Shown in pieces: positions 17,334-26,701 of a DNA stretch of 64,000 nucleotides. Source of the stretch: Cyanobacteriota bacterium SRBZ.bins.94.201705 (GTDB lineage: Bacteria > Cyanobacteriota > Cyanobacteriia > Cyanobacteriales > Cyanobacteriaceae); contig JAUQQP010000004.1 of assembly GCA_030549855.1 (NCBI GenBank), forward strand, positions 62,001 to 126,000. The letters are read 5' to 3'. Every line of letters starts with the position of its first letter. Positions within the stretch are counted from its first letter, which is position 1. The notes beneath the pieces are model-generated. The model saw only the letters and a program-made list of their open reading frames with translations. It ran no database searches and had not been told where the DNA came from. The translations under genes and the position numbers were made by a program.

Positions 17334-18305
17334 ATGACGACAACAACCTCAATATTCGCCCCCGTAGAAGAGGATTTGTCAATCCTCGTGGCCAATCTGA
17401 CCAGTCTGATTCAAGCTCAACATCCAATATTGGGGGCAGCGGCGGAACATTTGTTTAGTGCTGGTGGGAAGAGGATCCGTCCGGCAATTGTATTATTGTT
17501 GTCTAAGGCCACTCTAAAGGGAAAAGATTTAACCCCCCGTCACCGTCGTTTGGCAGAAATTACCGAAATGATCCACACCGCCAGTCTTGTCCATGATGAT
17601 GTGGTGGACGAAGCCCAAATACGTCGTCAGGTGGCCACCGTCAACAGTCTCTTTGGCAATAGGGTAGCCGTGTTAGCGGGGGATTTTCTCTTTGCCCAGT
17701 CGTCATGGTATTTGGCCAATTTGGATAACCTGGAGGTGGTAAAGCTTTTATCTGAGGTGATTAGAGACTTTGCCGAAGGGGAAATACAGCAGGGATTAAG
17801 TTGCTTTGACACCAGTATCACCCTGGAGAAGTATCTTCAAAAAAGTTACTATAAAACCGCCTCTCTCATGGCCAACAGTGGGAAAGCCGCCGCCATTCTC
17901 AGTAACGTGGAAGAAGAAGTAGCTAACGAGGTGTATAACTACGGGAAAAACTTGGGGTTGGCCTTTCAGATTGTGGATGACATTTTGGATTTCACCTCCC
18001 CCACAGAGGTGTTAGGGAAACCCGCCGGTAGTGACTTGGCTAGTGGCAATCTCACTGCCCCGGTTTTATTTGCCATGGAGGAAAAACCCCAGCTAAAGGT
18101 GTTAATTGAGAGGGAATTCAGTCAGGAGGGAGACTTGGAAAAAGCCCTTCAGTTGGTGCATGAAAGTAACGGCATCGAAAGGGCAAGACAGTTAGCCCAC
18201 CACTATAGTCAATTGGCGGCAGAAAGTCTCCAATGTCTTCCCCCCTCTCCTGCAAGAGACTCCCTCCACGAGTTAACCCACTACGTGGTTAGCCGGGTAA
18301 AATAA
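17334..18305 (+). CDS. sds: All-trans polyprenyl (solanesyl) diphosphate synthase
   Basis: Prenyl elongase that makes the C45 solanesyl side chain of plastoquinone-9. The 323 residues fit the Synechocystis enzyme. The two aspartate-rich motifs are visible: LVHDDVVDEA (first) and QIVDDILDFT (second), with GGKRIRPAIV, the IPP-binding segment, before them. The block NSLFGNRVAVLAGDFLFAQSSWYLANLDN is typical of cyanobacterial Sds, which separates it from GGPP synthase (CrtE), where the residues before the first DDxxD are bulkier. The ATG follows an approximately 300-base untranslated region containing the candidate RNA. Confidence 0.92.
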   Translation: MTTTTSIFAPVEEDLSILVANLTSLIQAQHPILGAAAEHLFSAGGKRIRPAIVLLLSKATLKGKDLTPRHRRLAEITEMIHTASLVHDDVVDEAQIRRQVATVNSLFGNRVAVLAGDFLFAQSSWYLANLDNLEVVKLLSEVIRDFAEGEIQQGLSCFDTSITLEKYLQKSYYKTASLMANSGKAAAILSNVEEEVANEVYNYGKNLGLAFQIVDDILDFTSPTEVLGKPAGSDLASGNLTAPVLFAMEEKPQLKVLIEREFSQEGDLEKALQLVHESNGIERARQLAHHYSQLAAESLQCLPPSPARDSLHELTHYVVSRVK

Positions 18306-18316
18306 TCTCCCTTGTA

Positions 18317-20374
18317 CTACTGTGCCTCCCCGAAGATTATAACTGACCTGTCCAGTTTCCCTATTACCTCGGTGGTGATGTCACTAACTGCTAGTCCTCC
18401 CGCTGTGCGATAGTGTACATTTTTAAGTATTACTAAGTCGGAATTCTCCTCCACCGCCGCCCGAATAACAGTTTCCGCCCCAGATGCACTGGCTTTCATT
18501 GTTATCTGTGCCTCCAGGGGACAGCTAAAACTCTTTAGAGTAGCCTTCAAGGCATTTTCCAGTGTCTCTGTGTTGTCTATACCCCCTTGCTGAAGGTATA
18601 GTACTGTAACAGTCCCCCCATTGTGTTGTGCCAGCAAACTGCCCAGGGCAATCATCTTCAGTGTTTTTTGTTCCAGGTTTTCCACAGGCACCAGAATTTT
18701 CCTCCAACTGGCGGGGGAGGTCAACAATTTTACCACGGCTACGGGACAGTGGGAAGACCATAATACCTTATCTACAATATTGCCAAAAATTCTAGCCTGG
18801 AGACTGGCTGAACTTGGACTCCAGCCAATGACAATCAAATCCCCCTCTTTCTCTCTGGCCACCCGACAAATGCCCTCGGCAAAGTCATCATCAATCCGAA
18901 TAACCGGCTCCATCACTACACCGTACTCATTACCATACTTCAAAGCCCTTTTGAGCAAACGTTCACTGGCTCGTAGTTCTTCCTGTAGCATGGGGTCATC
19001 AAGATGGGCCCTGGCCCTCACCACCGACAAGGCGATAATCCTGCCCCCCTGGAAAGAAGACAAAATGGCCGCCAGTTCAATGAGTTCTTTTTGTGTTTTA
19101 GGATTGGATAATGGTAAGACAATATTCTCCAGTTTCAAAACAGAAGTCTCCCCGTCTTCAGAAGGCCTTCCCGACTCCCCCACTCTGGCCAGTTTTTCTA
19201 TCTCTGCCAATTTGGGGGCAAACCTACTAGTTAAAATAGGCCCTCCCACAGAAGTTACCAACATCATCACGATTACAGAATTAAATACGGCCTTGGGAAG
19301 TATCCCCGCCTGAATCCCTACTACCGTAGCCGCCAGGGTAGCCGCCACCTGGGGCAAAGATAGTGACCACATGGTCAAACACTGGGCCCAGCTGTAGTTA
19401 AATATAAACTTGGGGATCAAACTGGCAACAAACTTGCTGAAAATCAATGTGCTGACAATCCCGGTGGTGAGTAAAAAGTTTTCCCCAAAAATAGTCAGAA
19501 ACTCCGATACCTCCAACAGCAAGCCTATATAAACAAAAAAACAGTGAATAAACAGAGTACTACCTACAAATTCTATTTTCTCCTTTACTACCCCCTGGCC
19601 CACTACCCTGTTTACTGCCAAGCCAGCCAAAAAGGCGCCCACAATCTGGTCAATGTGAATTATTTGCGCCCCCACCGATGCCAGAAATAGGGCTAACAAC
19701 ACAAACAGAAACTGGTTATTCTCTTCCTCCCCTGTGCGACGGAAATACTCCCTGCCAGCGTAGGCAAAACCAAACAAAACCACTACACAATAAATGGCCA
19801 AGTTGAACAACAACCCTATCAGGGTTGCCAGGGTAAATTGCCCACCCCCTATCGCCACACAAATGGCCAACACCAGCAACGCCCCAATATCCGTGAAAAT
19901 AGTTGCCCCAATAGAGGCTATCACCGCTTCATTGTTTACTATCCCCAAACGGGTGACAATAGGATAGGCCAAAAGAGTATGAGACGCCAGGAGGGAGCCC
20001 AACAAAATCGACGCATTCCACCCCATTTTAAAGGCTAACCCCAGTAATGTGCCCATTGACAGGGGGACAATAAAAGTAGTAAAACCGAAAACCAGCGACT
20101 GATTTCTAGTCTTGCGAAAATCCTCTAAATCAATCTCTAAACCGGCGACAAACATCAAATAGATTTTGCCTATATCCGCCAACAGTTTTACCGATTCACT
20201 GTTTTTATCTAGTAATCCCAATCCCTCCTCGCCGAAAACTACCCCAGCAAACAACAATCCCACCAAGCCAGGCAGCCTTATTCTCTCGAAAATGGGGGGG
20301 AATACCAGAATGAGTAACAGCAGGATGGTAAAACTGGCCAAAGGTGCCTTTAGTATGGTACTGGCAAATAACAT
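18317..20374 (-). CDS. CPA2-type cation/proton antiporter with C-terminal Usp domains
   Basis: Membrane antiporter of the monovalent cation:proton type, 685 residues. The first ~390 residues form about 12 helices with GLVGLLFAGVVFGEEGLGLL and VGAFLAGLAVNR typical of KefB/NhaS-like Na+/H+ or K+/H+ exchangers. After a linker, the last ~290 residues form two tandem universal-stress domains (ENIVLPLSNPKTQKELIEL and WRKILVPVENLEQKTLK), each with Usp-like Rossmann features. The fusion suggests regulation by nucleotide or stress signals. A single domain Usp is nearby at 12.9 kb. Which of the cyanobacterial NhaS paralogues it represents I cannot tell. Ends 11 bases after sds, convergently. Start ATG; weak ribosome site. 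Confidence 0.88.
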   Translation of the reverse strand: MLFASTILKAPLASFTILLLLILVFPPIFERIRLPGLVGLLFAGVVFGEEGLGLLDKNSESVKLLADIGKIYLMFVAGLEIDLEDFRKTRNQSLVFGFTTFIVPLSMGTLLGLAFKMGWNASILLGSLLASHTLLAYPIVTRLGIVNNEAVIASIGATIFTDIGALLVLAICVAIGGGQFTLATLIGLLFNLAIYCVVVLFGFAYAGREYFRRTGEEENNQFLFVLLALFLASVGAQIIHIDQIVGAFLAGLAVNRVVGQGVVKEKIEFVGSTLFIHCFFVYIGLLLEVSEFLTIFGENFLLTTGIVSTLIFSKFVASLIPKFIFNYSWAQCLTMWSLSLPQVAATLAATVVGIQAGILPKAVFNSVIVMMLVTSVGGPILTSRFAPKLAEIEKLARVGESGRPSEDGETSVLKLENIVLPLSNPKTQKELIELAAILSSFQGGRIIALSVVRARAHLDDPMLQEELRASERLLKRALKYGNEYGVVMEPVIRIDDDFAEGICRVAREKEGDLIVIGWSPSSASLQARIFGNIVDKVLWSSHCPVAVVKLLTSPASWRKILVPVENLEQKTLKMIALGSLLAQHNGGTVTVLYLQQGGIDNTETLENALKATLKSFSCPLEAQITMKASASGAETVIRAAVEENSDLVILKNVHYRTAGGLAVSDITTEVIGKLDRSVIIFGEAQ

Positions 20375-20413
20375 ATTTTGTCACAAAAAAAAGCGGCCGG
20401 CTCTCAACGAGGC

Positions 20414-20433
20414 ACTAGTTTATACTAGTCTAT
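20414..20433. repeat. 10-bp tandem repeat ACTAGTTTAT/ACTAGTCTAT in a divergent promoter
   Basis: Two direct 10-bp copies with one mismatch lie between the divergent antiporter and coiled-coil genes. They also make ACTAGT palindromes one helical turn apart, so they may be a regulator site. A TATTAT -10-like element overlaps the second end. Confidence 0.4.
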
Positions 20434-20453
20434 TATGATGGGAAAAAGTTTCC

Positions 20454-20465
20454 TTTGTTAACAAA
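20454..20465. promoter_or_regulatory. Palindrome TTTGTTAACAAA upstream of the coiled-coil gene
   Basis: A perfect 12-bp palindrome, 12 bases upstream of the ATG at 20477. The same element, extended to the shared 14-mer TTTGTTAACAAAAG, also occurs upstream of sasA at 28191. A shared regulator is possible but unproven. Confidence 0.4.
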
Positions 20466-20476
20466 AGTCCAGTCTC

Positions 20477-21520
20477 ATGCCCGAGTTTATCAGCGAGTCG
20501 GAGTTACAGTCTATATACCAAAAGTTACAACAACTCCAGCAAAAAGTAAACCAATTAGAACAAAGATACCAAACAACAATTGTAGCCGGAGGAAGCTCCA
20601 ATATACAACCCCAACCTCTAACAATTGGCTGGAAGGAATTAGTTAATATCTACAATTATGCCCCACAAATCCTTCTGGCCTATGTCACTCCCGTTGCTGT
20701 CACCGCCGAAACCTATCGACAACAAAACCCCCAGGAAGTTGTACTGGAATATAGTGTTAATGGCTACTATTGGGCAGTTTTAACGGAAACCGATGCTGGC
20801 AAATCCTACTGGCTTTTCCCCCATGGTGGCAAGAGAATCAATTTTAACCGTCTCAGACACCATCTAGAATTATTGTTTGACCTTCAGGGAGATAGCCGTT
20901 ATCTTAACATCAACTTCAGTCTAGAAAAACCAGCCCAACTCCGCATCCTCCCCAGTGGTACCTCTTGGCAACTAGTGACAAAAGGGTATATCATCTCCGG
21001 GAAGATTTCCCCTGCCCAAAAAATCCTCTCCGAAATAGAAAATATACGAGATTCCCAGGGCAAAATCCCTACTTCCCTTAATTCCCTCATAGAAGCTTTG
21101 CAGCAATACCACCATCTCAATAGAGACATAAACGAGGAAATAGAAAAACTAAAAGGCGACACAGAAAAACTAAAAGACGCTTTAGCCAAGGCAGTTGATA
21201 AACTCATTGAACAGAAGTCGTCTCTGGGAAAATTGCAGGATTTCCTCGAAGAAAAAATCAGAGAAGGGTTAGATAGGGCGGAAAAAAGTGTCCAATTGTT
21301 ATCTAGTAACCAGGAAATAGCTTTGACGGCAATAACTCGACAATCCAGCGAATTGGAGAACAAAATTGTGCAATTAGATTACCAGCTGGCTGCTAAATTG
21401 CAACAACAGGACAGGCTGATTCAGAGTCTTAAAAAAAGCCTTCAGGGTTTATTTTTTCTGATAATGTTCCTCCTGGCCTTGATGCTGGCAGTGGGAGTGG
21501 CAATATTTTTAGGGGGTTAA
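20477..21520 (+). CDS. Unknown coiled-coil, tail-anchored protein, 347 aa
   Basis: Not recognised. Residues 5-35 form a short coiled coil (QSIYQKLQQLQQKVNQLEQRY). Residues 50-180 look like a globular beta-rich domain with many aromatic residues (ILLAYVTPVAVTAETY, YYWAVLTETDAGKSYWLFP). Residues 190-310 are a long, charged coiled coil ending with the run LQQQDRLIQSLKKSLQG. A single C-terminal hydrophobic helix (FFLIMFLLALMLAVGVAIFL) follows, so the protein is probably C-tail-anchored with the bulk in the cytoplasm. ATG start, with little Shine-Dalgarno but a palindrome just upstream. Monocistronic as far as can be seen; acsF begins 125 bases later with its own promoter region. No function proposed. 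Confidence 0.7.
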   Translation: MPEFISESELQSIYQKLQQLQQKVNQLEQRYQTTIVAGGSSNIQPQPLTIGWKELVNIYNYAPQILLAYVTPVAVTAETYRQQNPQEVVLEYSVNGYYWAVLTETDAGKSYWLFPHGGKRINFNRLRHHLELLFDLQGDSRYLNINFSLEKPAQLRILPSGTSWQLVTKGYIISGKISPAQKILSEIENIRDSQGKIPTSLNSLIEALQQYHHLNRDINEEIEKLKGDTEKLKDALAKAVDKLIEQKSSLGKLQDFLEEKIREGLDRAEKSVQLLSSNQEIALTAITRQSSELENKIVQLDYQLAAKLQQQDRLIQSLKKSLQGLFFLIMFLLALMLAVGVAIFLGG

Positions 21521-21645
21521 CATAGGGCTCTTTACAAGTCTTAACAAAATTAAGCTAACAGAGACAGGGGATTCTGTTAAACTGAAATACAACTAAAATA
21601 AAAGACACAAACAGGGTAAAAAACTTAAACCACAAGCAGGAGAAT

Positions 21646-22722
21646 ATGGTAACAACCGTAAAAACGCCAGAATTCGAGGAAATCCGTCCGGGTGTTAAAG
21701 CGCCAGCCAAGGAAACTATCCTCACTCCTCGTTTCTACACCACCGACTTCGAGGAAATGGAAAAAATGGACATTAGTGCCAATGAGGAGGAGTTGAAGGC
21801 TATTCTCGCCGAATTTAGGGAGGACTATAATCGTAATCACTTTGTAAGAACGGAAGAATTCAACCAGTCATGGGATCATATTGATGGAGAAACCCGTCGT
21901 CTGTTTATCGAATTTTTGGAAAGATCATGCACTGCCGAGTTTTCCGGCTTCCTGTTGTACAAAGAATTGGGAAGACGCCTAAAAGACAAAAATCCCATCC
22001 TAGCAGAGTGTTTCACCCTGATGTCACGGGATGAGGCGCGTCATGCGGGCTTTTTAAACAAGGCCATGTCTGATTTTAATTTAACCCTGGATTTAGGCTT
22101 TTTAACAAAAACCCGTAAGTACACCTTCTTTAAACCTAAATTTATCTTCTACGCTACCTACTTGTCTGAAAAAATCGGTTATTGGCGTTATATTACCATC
22201 TACCGTCATTTGGAACAACACCCCGAACACCGCATCTACCCCATATTCAAGTTTTTTGAAAACTGGTGTCAGGATGAAAACCGTCATGGAGACTTCTTCG
22301 ATGCCATTCTCCGCGCCCAACCCCAGTTTTTAAATGACTGGAAGGCCAAACTGTGGTGTCGTTTCTTCCTCCTGTCCGTATTTGCCACTATGTATCTCAA
22401 CGATCAACAAAGGGCAGGTTTCTACAAAGCTATAGGCCTCGATGCCAAAGAATATGATAAACATGTTATCAAGAAGACCAACAACACCGCCGCCAAAGTC
22501 TTCCCCGTCATCCTGGATGTGGACAATCCCAAATTCTACGAGCTTTTAGACGTTTGTGTGCGCAACTGTGAACAATTAAGGGCTATCGACGCCAGCAACG
22601 CCATCGCCCCCATCAAATTCCTCCGCAAGTTGCCTCTCTACGTTTCCAATGTAGTCCAATTCCTTCGTCTCTACCTCATGAAACCCATCGAAGTTAAACA
22701 CAAGGAAGGCTACGTAGCATAG
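21646..22722 (+). CDS. acsF: Mg-protoporphyrin IX monomethyl ester oxidative cyclase (aerobic)
   Basis: Diiron oxygenase that closes the isocyclic ring of chlorophyll precursors. The 358 residues match AcsF/ChlA (CycI). The diiron ligands are in two E-x-x-H-type helices: [17 protein letters not shown] and DEARHAGF, and [10 protein letters not shown] further on. The N-terminal 30 residues ([19 protein letters not shown]) are typical of the cyanobacterial enzyme. ATG start with CAGGAGAAT five bases upstream. An intrinsic terminator follows 22 bases after the stop. Cyanobacteria often have two paralogues (constitutive and low-oxygen); the neighbours do not include hemN or ho2, so this is probably the aerobic form. 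Confidence 0.97.
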   Translation: MVTTVKTPEFEEIRPGVKAPAKETILTPRFYTTDFEEMEKMDISANEEELKAILAEFREDYNRNHFVRTEEFNQSWDHIDGETRRLFIEFLERSCTAEFSGFLLYKELGRRLKDKNPILAECFTLMSRDEARHAGFLNKAMSDFNLTLDLGFLTKTRKYTFFKPKFIFYATYLSEKIGYWRYITIYRHLEQHPEHRIYPIFKFFENWCQDENRHGDFFDAILRAQPQFLNDWKAKLWCRFFLLSVFATMYLNDQQRAGFYKAIGLDAKEYDKHVIKKTNNTAAKVFPVILDVDNPKFYELLDVCVRNCEQLRAIDASNAIAPIKFLRKLPLYVSNVVQFLRLYLMKPIEVKHKEGYVA

Positions 22723-22743
22723 GGAGAAGATAATCTCCTACCC

Positions 22744-22772
22744 ATACCCCCGGTGTGGGGGTATTTTTTTTT
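22744..22772 (+). terminator. Intrinsic terminator of acsF
   Basis: ATACCCCC (22744-22751) and GGGGGTAT (22757-22764) form a perfect 8-bp stem with a 5-base loop, followed by a run of nine T. This is a textbook rho-independent terminator, 21 bases after the acsF stop. Confidence 0.9.
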
Positions 22773-22982
22773 CTTCACTGGGGAAATATAAAGATTGGAT
22801 GAAGATATTGGGTTTTTGGGTAAAATCCCCAGGGAGAGGCTGTGCTATAATGGAAACTAGAATAGCCCAGTTGAGCTATAAGTTATACTAAACCAACGGC
22901 TGAAATCCAGTCCTCCGGCGGTTTCTCGTCATTGTTACCCTCTTTTTCCAGTCTGTTTGTGTGTATATCGGGAGTGACTCAA

Positions 22983-23426
22983 GTGATTTCCATCGCGCTG
23001 CCCATAAGAATAGGTAACTGGAAAACCGTAAGTTTCCCCTCCACCCTCTACCTCTCTCCCGTACTAGATATACTCCTAAGTAAAGTGCCTAAACAGATAC
23101 GGGCAGAAATTAGGCTAGGATTACAAGAAGCCCTAGTCAATGCTGCTAAACACGGTAATAAGCTTGACCCCAGTAAACCAGTGGTGGTCAAGTTTTGTTA
23201 TAAAAGGGGTGAATACTCCTGGATAGTGTGTGATCAGGGGGAGGGTTTCCCACAATCCCGTAGTTACCCCCTAAACCAGCCCGACTTACCCCCAGAAGAG
23301 GCAGAAAACGGACGGGGCTTGTGTATCCTCCATCAGATTTTTGACAAAGTCCACTGGGATAGACAGGGTCGTCGGGTTAAACTCTCTAAATATGTTCCTT
23401 TTTCATCCCTCCTCAGGTTTCTCTGA
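22983..23426 (+). CDS. Anti-sigma regulatory factor-type serine kinase (RsbW-like ATPase)
   Basis: Soluble GHKL-family protein, 147 residues, with the N-box LGLQEALVNAAKHGNKLD and G1 box CDQGEGFP and a G2-like NGRGLCILHQI. These are HATPase_c_2/RsbW features: such proteins phosphorylate an anti-anti-sigma factor or bind a sigma factor in a partner-switching cascade. I take the GTG at 22983, which has GGGAG 8-9 bases upstream; a TTG at 22932 would add 17 residues with weaker context. No anti-anti-sigma gene is adjacent. The last 24 bases overlap the convergent 101-residue gene. Confidence 0.85.
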   Translation: MISIALPIRIGNWKTVSFPSTLYLSPVLDILLSKVPKQIRAEIRLGLQEALVNAAKHGNKLDPSKPVVVKFCYKRGEYSWIVCDQGEGFPQSRSYPLNQPDLPPEEAENGRGLCILHQIFDKVHWDRQGRRVKLSKYVPFSSLLRFL

Positions 23427-23708
23427 GTTTTTTTTGTTTCCATGATTAGGACAAGGTAGGGGATGGACAGTCTTATTCAACCATCCCTGTGCCTGGTTGA
23501 TTCTCGCCAAAGCCTCCTCTGTTTCCCCCTTTAGCAAGTATATCAGGGCCGCTGTCAGTTGTTGTAGGGCTTGGGCTTGTCTGTCATTCTTCAGTCGATG
23601 CCAATGGCTAGGACTAATGGCAGTACGCTGTGCTAGAATTCGAGCTAGCTCCAAATTGCTCATGTTTTCCAGCACATCAGAAGTTTTGGTTTCCAAAGGC
23701 CAATTCAT
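23403..23708 (-). CDS. Small conserved cyanobacterial protein (probably DUF6439)
   Basis: 101 residues, soluble. Helical: LENMSNLELARILAQRTAISPSHWHRLKNDRQAQALQQLTAALIYLLKGETEEALARINQAQGWL looks like a compact helical bundle with a TPR-like second half. The tail is polar with CPNHGN. I believe it corresponds to the cyanobacterial DUF6439 family, from memory and not by search. ATG start. Overlaps the convergent anti-sigma kinase gene by 24 bases and is separated from the next divergent gene by about 65 bases. No function known to me. Confidence 0.6.
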   Translation of the reverse strand: MNWPLETKTSDVLENMSNLELARILAQRTAISPSHWHRLKNDRQAQALQQLTAALIYLLKGETEEALARINQAQGWLNKTVHPLPCPNHGNKKNSEKPEEG

Positions 23709-23773
23709 ATCCTATAATTCCCCTTAGGCCCATTTCTGACTATTATACTTGTATTGTCACTATTGTATGTAGA

Positions 23774-24133
23774 ATGTCCCGCCGAGAAGAACAAGACTCC
23801 CAGCCTGTAGACTTAGCTGAGGCCATCAGCCAGGTGGAGGCACAACTGGAAAGACTAAAACAACGTTATCAACAGGTTATCACAGATAAGGCCCGAAAAC
23901 AAGAACTACTTGCCAGGAAAAAAGAGATAGAAGGCCAAATAAAGGAAAATCGTCATGAATCCCTCAAAAGCGAATTGTATTATCTACAAAAGGAGTTGGA
24001 AGAAATTGAGGTGCGTCTGGAAAGTGAACTATTTAAGTGGAGTAGTCTAAGTGAACCTTTTTGGCAAGCAGTGCGTTTTCTGGGGTTGGGCATAGTCTTG
24101 GGCTGGATTCTCAAAAGTTTGGCAGGAAGTTGA
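23774..24133 (+). CDS. Hypothetical coiled-coil protein with C-terminal membrane helix, 119 aa
   Basis: Starts at ATG 23774 (MSRREEQDSQPVD); the frame is open further upstream without support. Residues 10-95 are a charged coiled coil (VEAQLERLKQRYQQV, ELEEIEVRLESEL) and the last 25 residues contain a hydrophobic helix WQAVRFLGLGIVLGWILKSLAG. It looks C-terminally anchored. The stop is three bases before dprA, so the two are co-transcribed. Similar short coiled-coil genes often precede other genes in cyanobacteria, but I know of no function. The DUF identity cannot be given. Confidence 0.65.
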   Translation: MSRREEQDSQPVDLAEAISQVEAQLERLKQRYQQVITDKARKQELLARKKEIEGQIKENRHESLKSELYYLQKELEEIEVRLESELFKWSSLSEPFWQAVRFLGLGIVLGWILKSLAGS

Positions 24134-24136
24134 ATC

Positions 24137-25309
24137 ATGAATGACAACGAAAAAATCTACTGGTTAGCCTGGTCAAAAGTTAAGGGCGTCGGGGCCTCCT
24201 CCATCAAAAAAATATACGACCACTTTGGCAGTCTTGAAGTAGCCTGGAGCAAAAACCCAAAAGAATTCGCCTGTATACCGGGTATAAGCCAGAAAATTCT
24301 TAACAGCATTAGTGAGGGAAAACCTAAAATAAATCCGGAAAAATTATATAGAGAACACCTGAAAAAAAATCCCAAATTTTTAACTCCCGTAGAGCAACAA
24401 TACCCGCAATTGTTGTTAGAAATCCCTAGCCCGCCTCCAGTATTGTATTATCAAGGAGAGAATAAAGCCTGTCTTTATGGGCTATCTTGCCCAGCAATAG
24501 CCATAGTAGGCACCAGAAGCCCCTCAGAACACGGAAAACGTTGGACCTATAATGTAAGTAAAGTCCTAGGCCAAAAAGGGTTTACCATAGTCTCGGGAAT
24601 GGCAGAAGGTATCGACAGTTGCGCCCATCGGGGCTGCCTAGACGGCGGGGGAAAGACAGTGGCAGTGTTAGGAAACGGACTAGATAGGGCATACCCCCGC
24701 AGCAATGAAAGACTAATGGCAGAAATAGCAGCAAAAGGACTGATTTTGACAGAATATGAGTGGGGAAGCCCCCCAGAAAAAGGCAACTTTCCCAGCCGTA
24801 ATCGCATTATAGCCGGCATGTGTAGGGCAGTGTTGATAATGGAAGCCCCAGAAAAATCAGGCGCCCTCATTACTGCCCACTACGCCAATGAATTCAACCG
24901 GGATGTATATGTCCTCCCCAATAGTCCAGAGGAACCAAAAGCAAAGGGCTGTCTTACACTAATCCATAAAGGGGCAGAAGTCATAGTAGGATTAGAGGAA
25001 TTGCTGGCAAGTTTAGGGGCAATCCCCCAAATACCACCACAGTTGCCCCTTTTTCCCCCAGAAAACGGCAACCCCCAGAGGGAAAAACCAAGAGAGGCAA
25101 ATGACTATGTCCACCCACTAACCCCCACAGTCTCCCTTAACCCCAAGGAGGAACAGGTGTATAGTATAATACAGGAAGACCCCCTCCCCCTAGACTTGAT
25201 TGTCCAAAAATCGGGGCTAGAAGTGGGGGAAGTGTCCAGTATCCTCCTCCAACTGGAATTGGCAGGTTTAATCAGTCAACTACCCGGCATGATGTACTGT
25301 CGTTGTTGA
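24137..25309 (+). CDS. dprA: DNA-processing protein DprA
   Basis: Recombination mediator that loads RecA on incoming single-stranded DNA during natural transformation. 390 residues: an N-terminal helical SAM-like region, a Rossmann-fold SLOG domain with [59 protein letters not shown] and [12 protein letters not shown], and a C-terminal winged helix (about residues 335-390). All features fit DprA. ATG start with tight coupling to the upstream small gene. The last 30 bases overlap the convergent carA. Whether this organism is naturally competent is not shown here. Confidence 0.95.
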   Translation: MNDNEKIYWLAWSKVKGVGASSIKKIYDHFGSLEVAWSKNPKEFACIPGISQKILNSISEGKPKINPEKLYREHLKKNPKFLTPVEQQYPQLLLEIPSPPPVLYYQGENKACLYGLSCPAIAIVGTRSPSEHGKRWTYNVSKVLGQKGFTIVSGMAEGIDSCAHRGCLDGGGKTVAVLGNGLDRAYPRSNERLMAEIAAKGLILTEYEWGSPPEKGNFPSRNRIIAGMCRAVLIMEAPEKSGALITAHYANEFNRDVYVLPNSPEEPKAKGCLTLIHKGAEVIVGLEELLASLGAIPQIPPQLPLFPPENGNPQREKPREANDYVHPLTPTVSLNPKEEQVYSIIQEDPLPLDLIVQKSGLEVGEVSSILLQLELAGLISQLPGMMYCRC

Positions 25310-26458
25310 GGATTGACGTTGGCGATACTCCCGCATCATTTTTACAAACTGTTCAAAAAGGTAATCGGCATCATGGGGGCCAGGACTAGCCTCTGGATGG
25401 TATTGTACAGAGAAGAAGGGGAGTTTTTTGTGTCTGATGCCAGCTACCGTGAGGTCATTTAAGTTAAAATGAGTGATCTCCACATCCTCGGGGAGAGACT
25501 CTTGGGAAACAGCAAAGCCGTGATTCTGACTAGTGATTTCCACTTTTTGTCGCAAACCAGCAGGATGATTTAAACCCCGATGGCCAAATTTTAACTTAAA
25601 AGTCTCAGCCCCCAGGGATAAACTCAGAATCTGATGCCCCATGCAAATACCAAAAATCGGCTTTTTCGCCTCCAGTAAAGCCTTTACCGTGGCAATCCCC
25701 TCCTGTACCGCCGCCGGGTCTCCCGGCCCATTGGACAGAAAAATTCCATCAGGATTGTATGCTAGAATCTCTTCTGGGGGAGTATCTGCCGGTACTACTA
25801 TAACTTTGCAACCATAACTGGCAAGACGGCGGAGAATATTACGTTTGATTCCGAAGTCTACAGCAACTACAGTGTATTGCTCTCTTTCCGCAAGGGCAGC
25901 CTTGGGATTGAATTCCCACTGGGGACTAGTAGGCTCTGTCCACTCGTATACTTCTTTGGTAGTGACATTACCTACTAGATTTAAACCGGCCATAGGAGGA
26001 ACATCTTGTAACTTGCGCAATAGTTCCTCCCCGTCCAATATCTCCGTAGAAATGGCACCATTCATGGCACCATAAATACGAATACGACGAGTTAAATCCC
26101 GGGTGTCTATGCCAAAAATGCCTACAATGTTGTGTTGTTTAAGATAGTCGGGTAAAGACTGGGTGGCGCGCCAGTTGCTGGGACGAAAACAGATATTACG
26201 GGCTACAATACCTCTTACCTGTGGCCTATTTGACTCCTCGTCCTCCCCGTTAACCCCCGTATTCCCCAATTCAGGATAGGTAAAGGTTACAATCTGTCCA
26301 CAGTAGCTAGGATCAGTTAAAACCTCCTGATAACCCGTCATGCCAGTGTTGAACACTACCTCCCCCATGGTAGTCCCAGTGGCGCCACAAGAAAAGCCCC
26401 TATATACACTTCCATCCGCCAGCACCAGGATAGCAGGTTTATAATTCAAAAGTTGCAT
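25280..26458 (-). CDS. carA: Carbamoyl-phosphate synthase small (glutaminase) subunit
   Basis: Supplies ammonia from glutamine to CarB for arginine and pyrimidine synthesis. 392 residues with an N-terminal small-subunit domain ([34 protein letters not shown]) and a C-terminal class I glutamine amidotransferase: nucleophile Cys in [10 protein letters not shown], and His/Glu in [14 protein letters not shown]. The ATG is followed by [16 protein letters not shown], the usual start. Its promoter region lies in the 243-base gap shared with the divergent HTH gene. carB is not adjacent. The 3' 30 bases overlap dprA. Confidence 0.97.
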   Translation of the reverse strand: MQLLNYKPAILVLADGSVYRGFSCGATGTTMGEVVFNTGMTGYQEVLTDPSYCGQIVTFTYPELGNTGVNGEDEESNRPQVRGIVARNICFRPSNWRATQSLPDYLKQHNIVGIFGIDTRDLTRRIRIYGAMNGAISTEILDGEELLRKLQDVPPMAGLNLVGNVTTKEVYEWTEPTSPQWEFNPKAALAEREQYTVVAVDFGIKRNILRRLASYGCKVIVVPADTPPEEILAYNPDGIFLSNGPGDPAAVQEGIATVKALLEAKKPIFGICMGHQILSLSLGAETFKLKFGHRGLNHPAGLRQKVEITSQNHGFAVSQESLPEDVEITHFNLNDLTVAGIRHKKLPFFSVQYHPEASPGPHDADYLFEQFVKMMREYRQRQSSTTTVHHAG

Positions 26459-26626
26459 GGTCTGTTATGACTTTTTTTTTGACCGTGAAAGAATTCCCAT
26501 TATAAGATACAATATAGGCTAACAATGGGCTAATAGTGTCCTTATAATTTCAGCCATCCTTGACAAAAGGCTCCTTTGGTATAGGCCACTAATTCTGCTA
26601 CCATAAGAAAACGGACACTAGACAAA

Positions 26627-26663
26627 GGGAACAATGCAGATGCCTTTTACATAACTTGTTCCC
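26627..26663. repeat. Inverted repeat GGGAACAA/TTGTTCCC upstream of the HTH gene
   Basis: A perfect 8-bp inverted repeat with a 21-base spacer, about 40-75 bases upstream of the HTH protein start at 26702. It could be an operator, possibly autoregulatory; no known LexA-type match. Confidence 0.4.
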
Positions 26664-26701
26664 ACTTGTAGGCTCAATGGCTAGTGGATAGGGTAAAAAT
26701 C

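Noticed and set aside
18621-19313. 230-residue open frame on the plus strand inside the antiporter
   Set aside because: It is antisense to a strongly conserved Usp-antiporter gene, has serine-rich low-complexity composition and no ribosome site.
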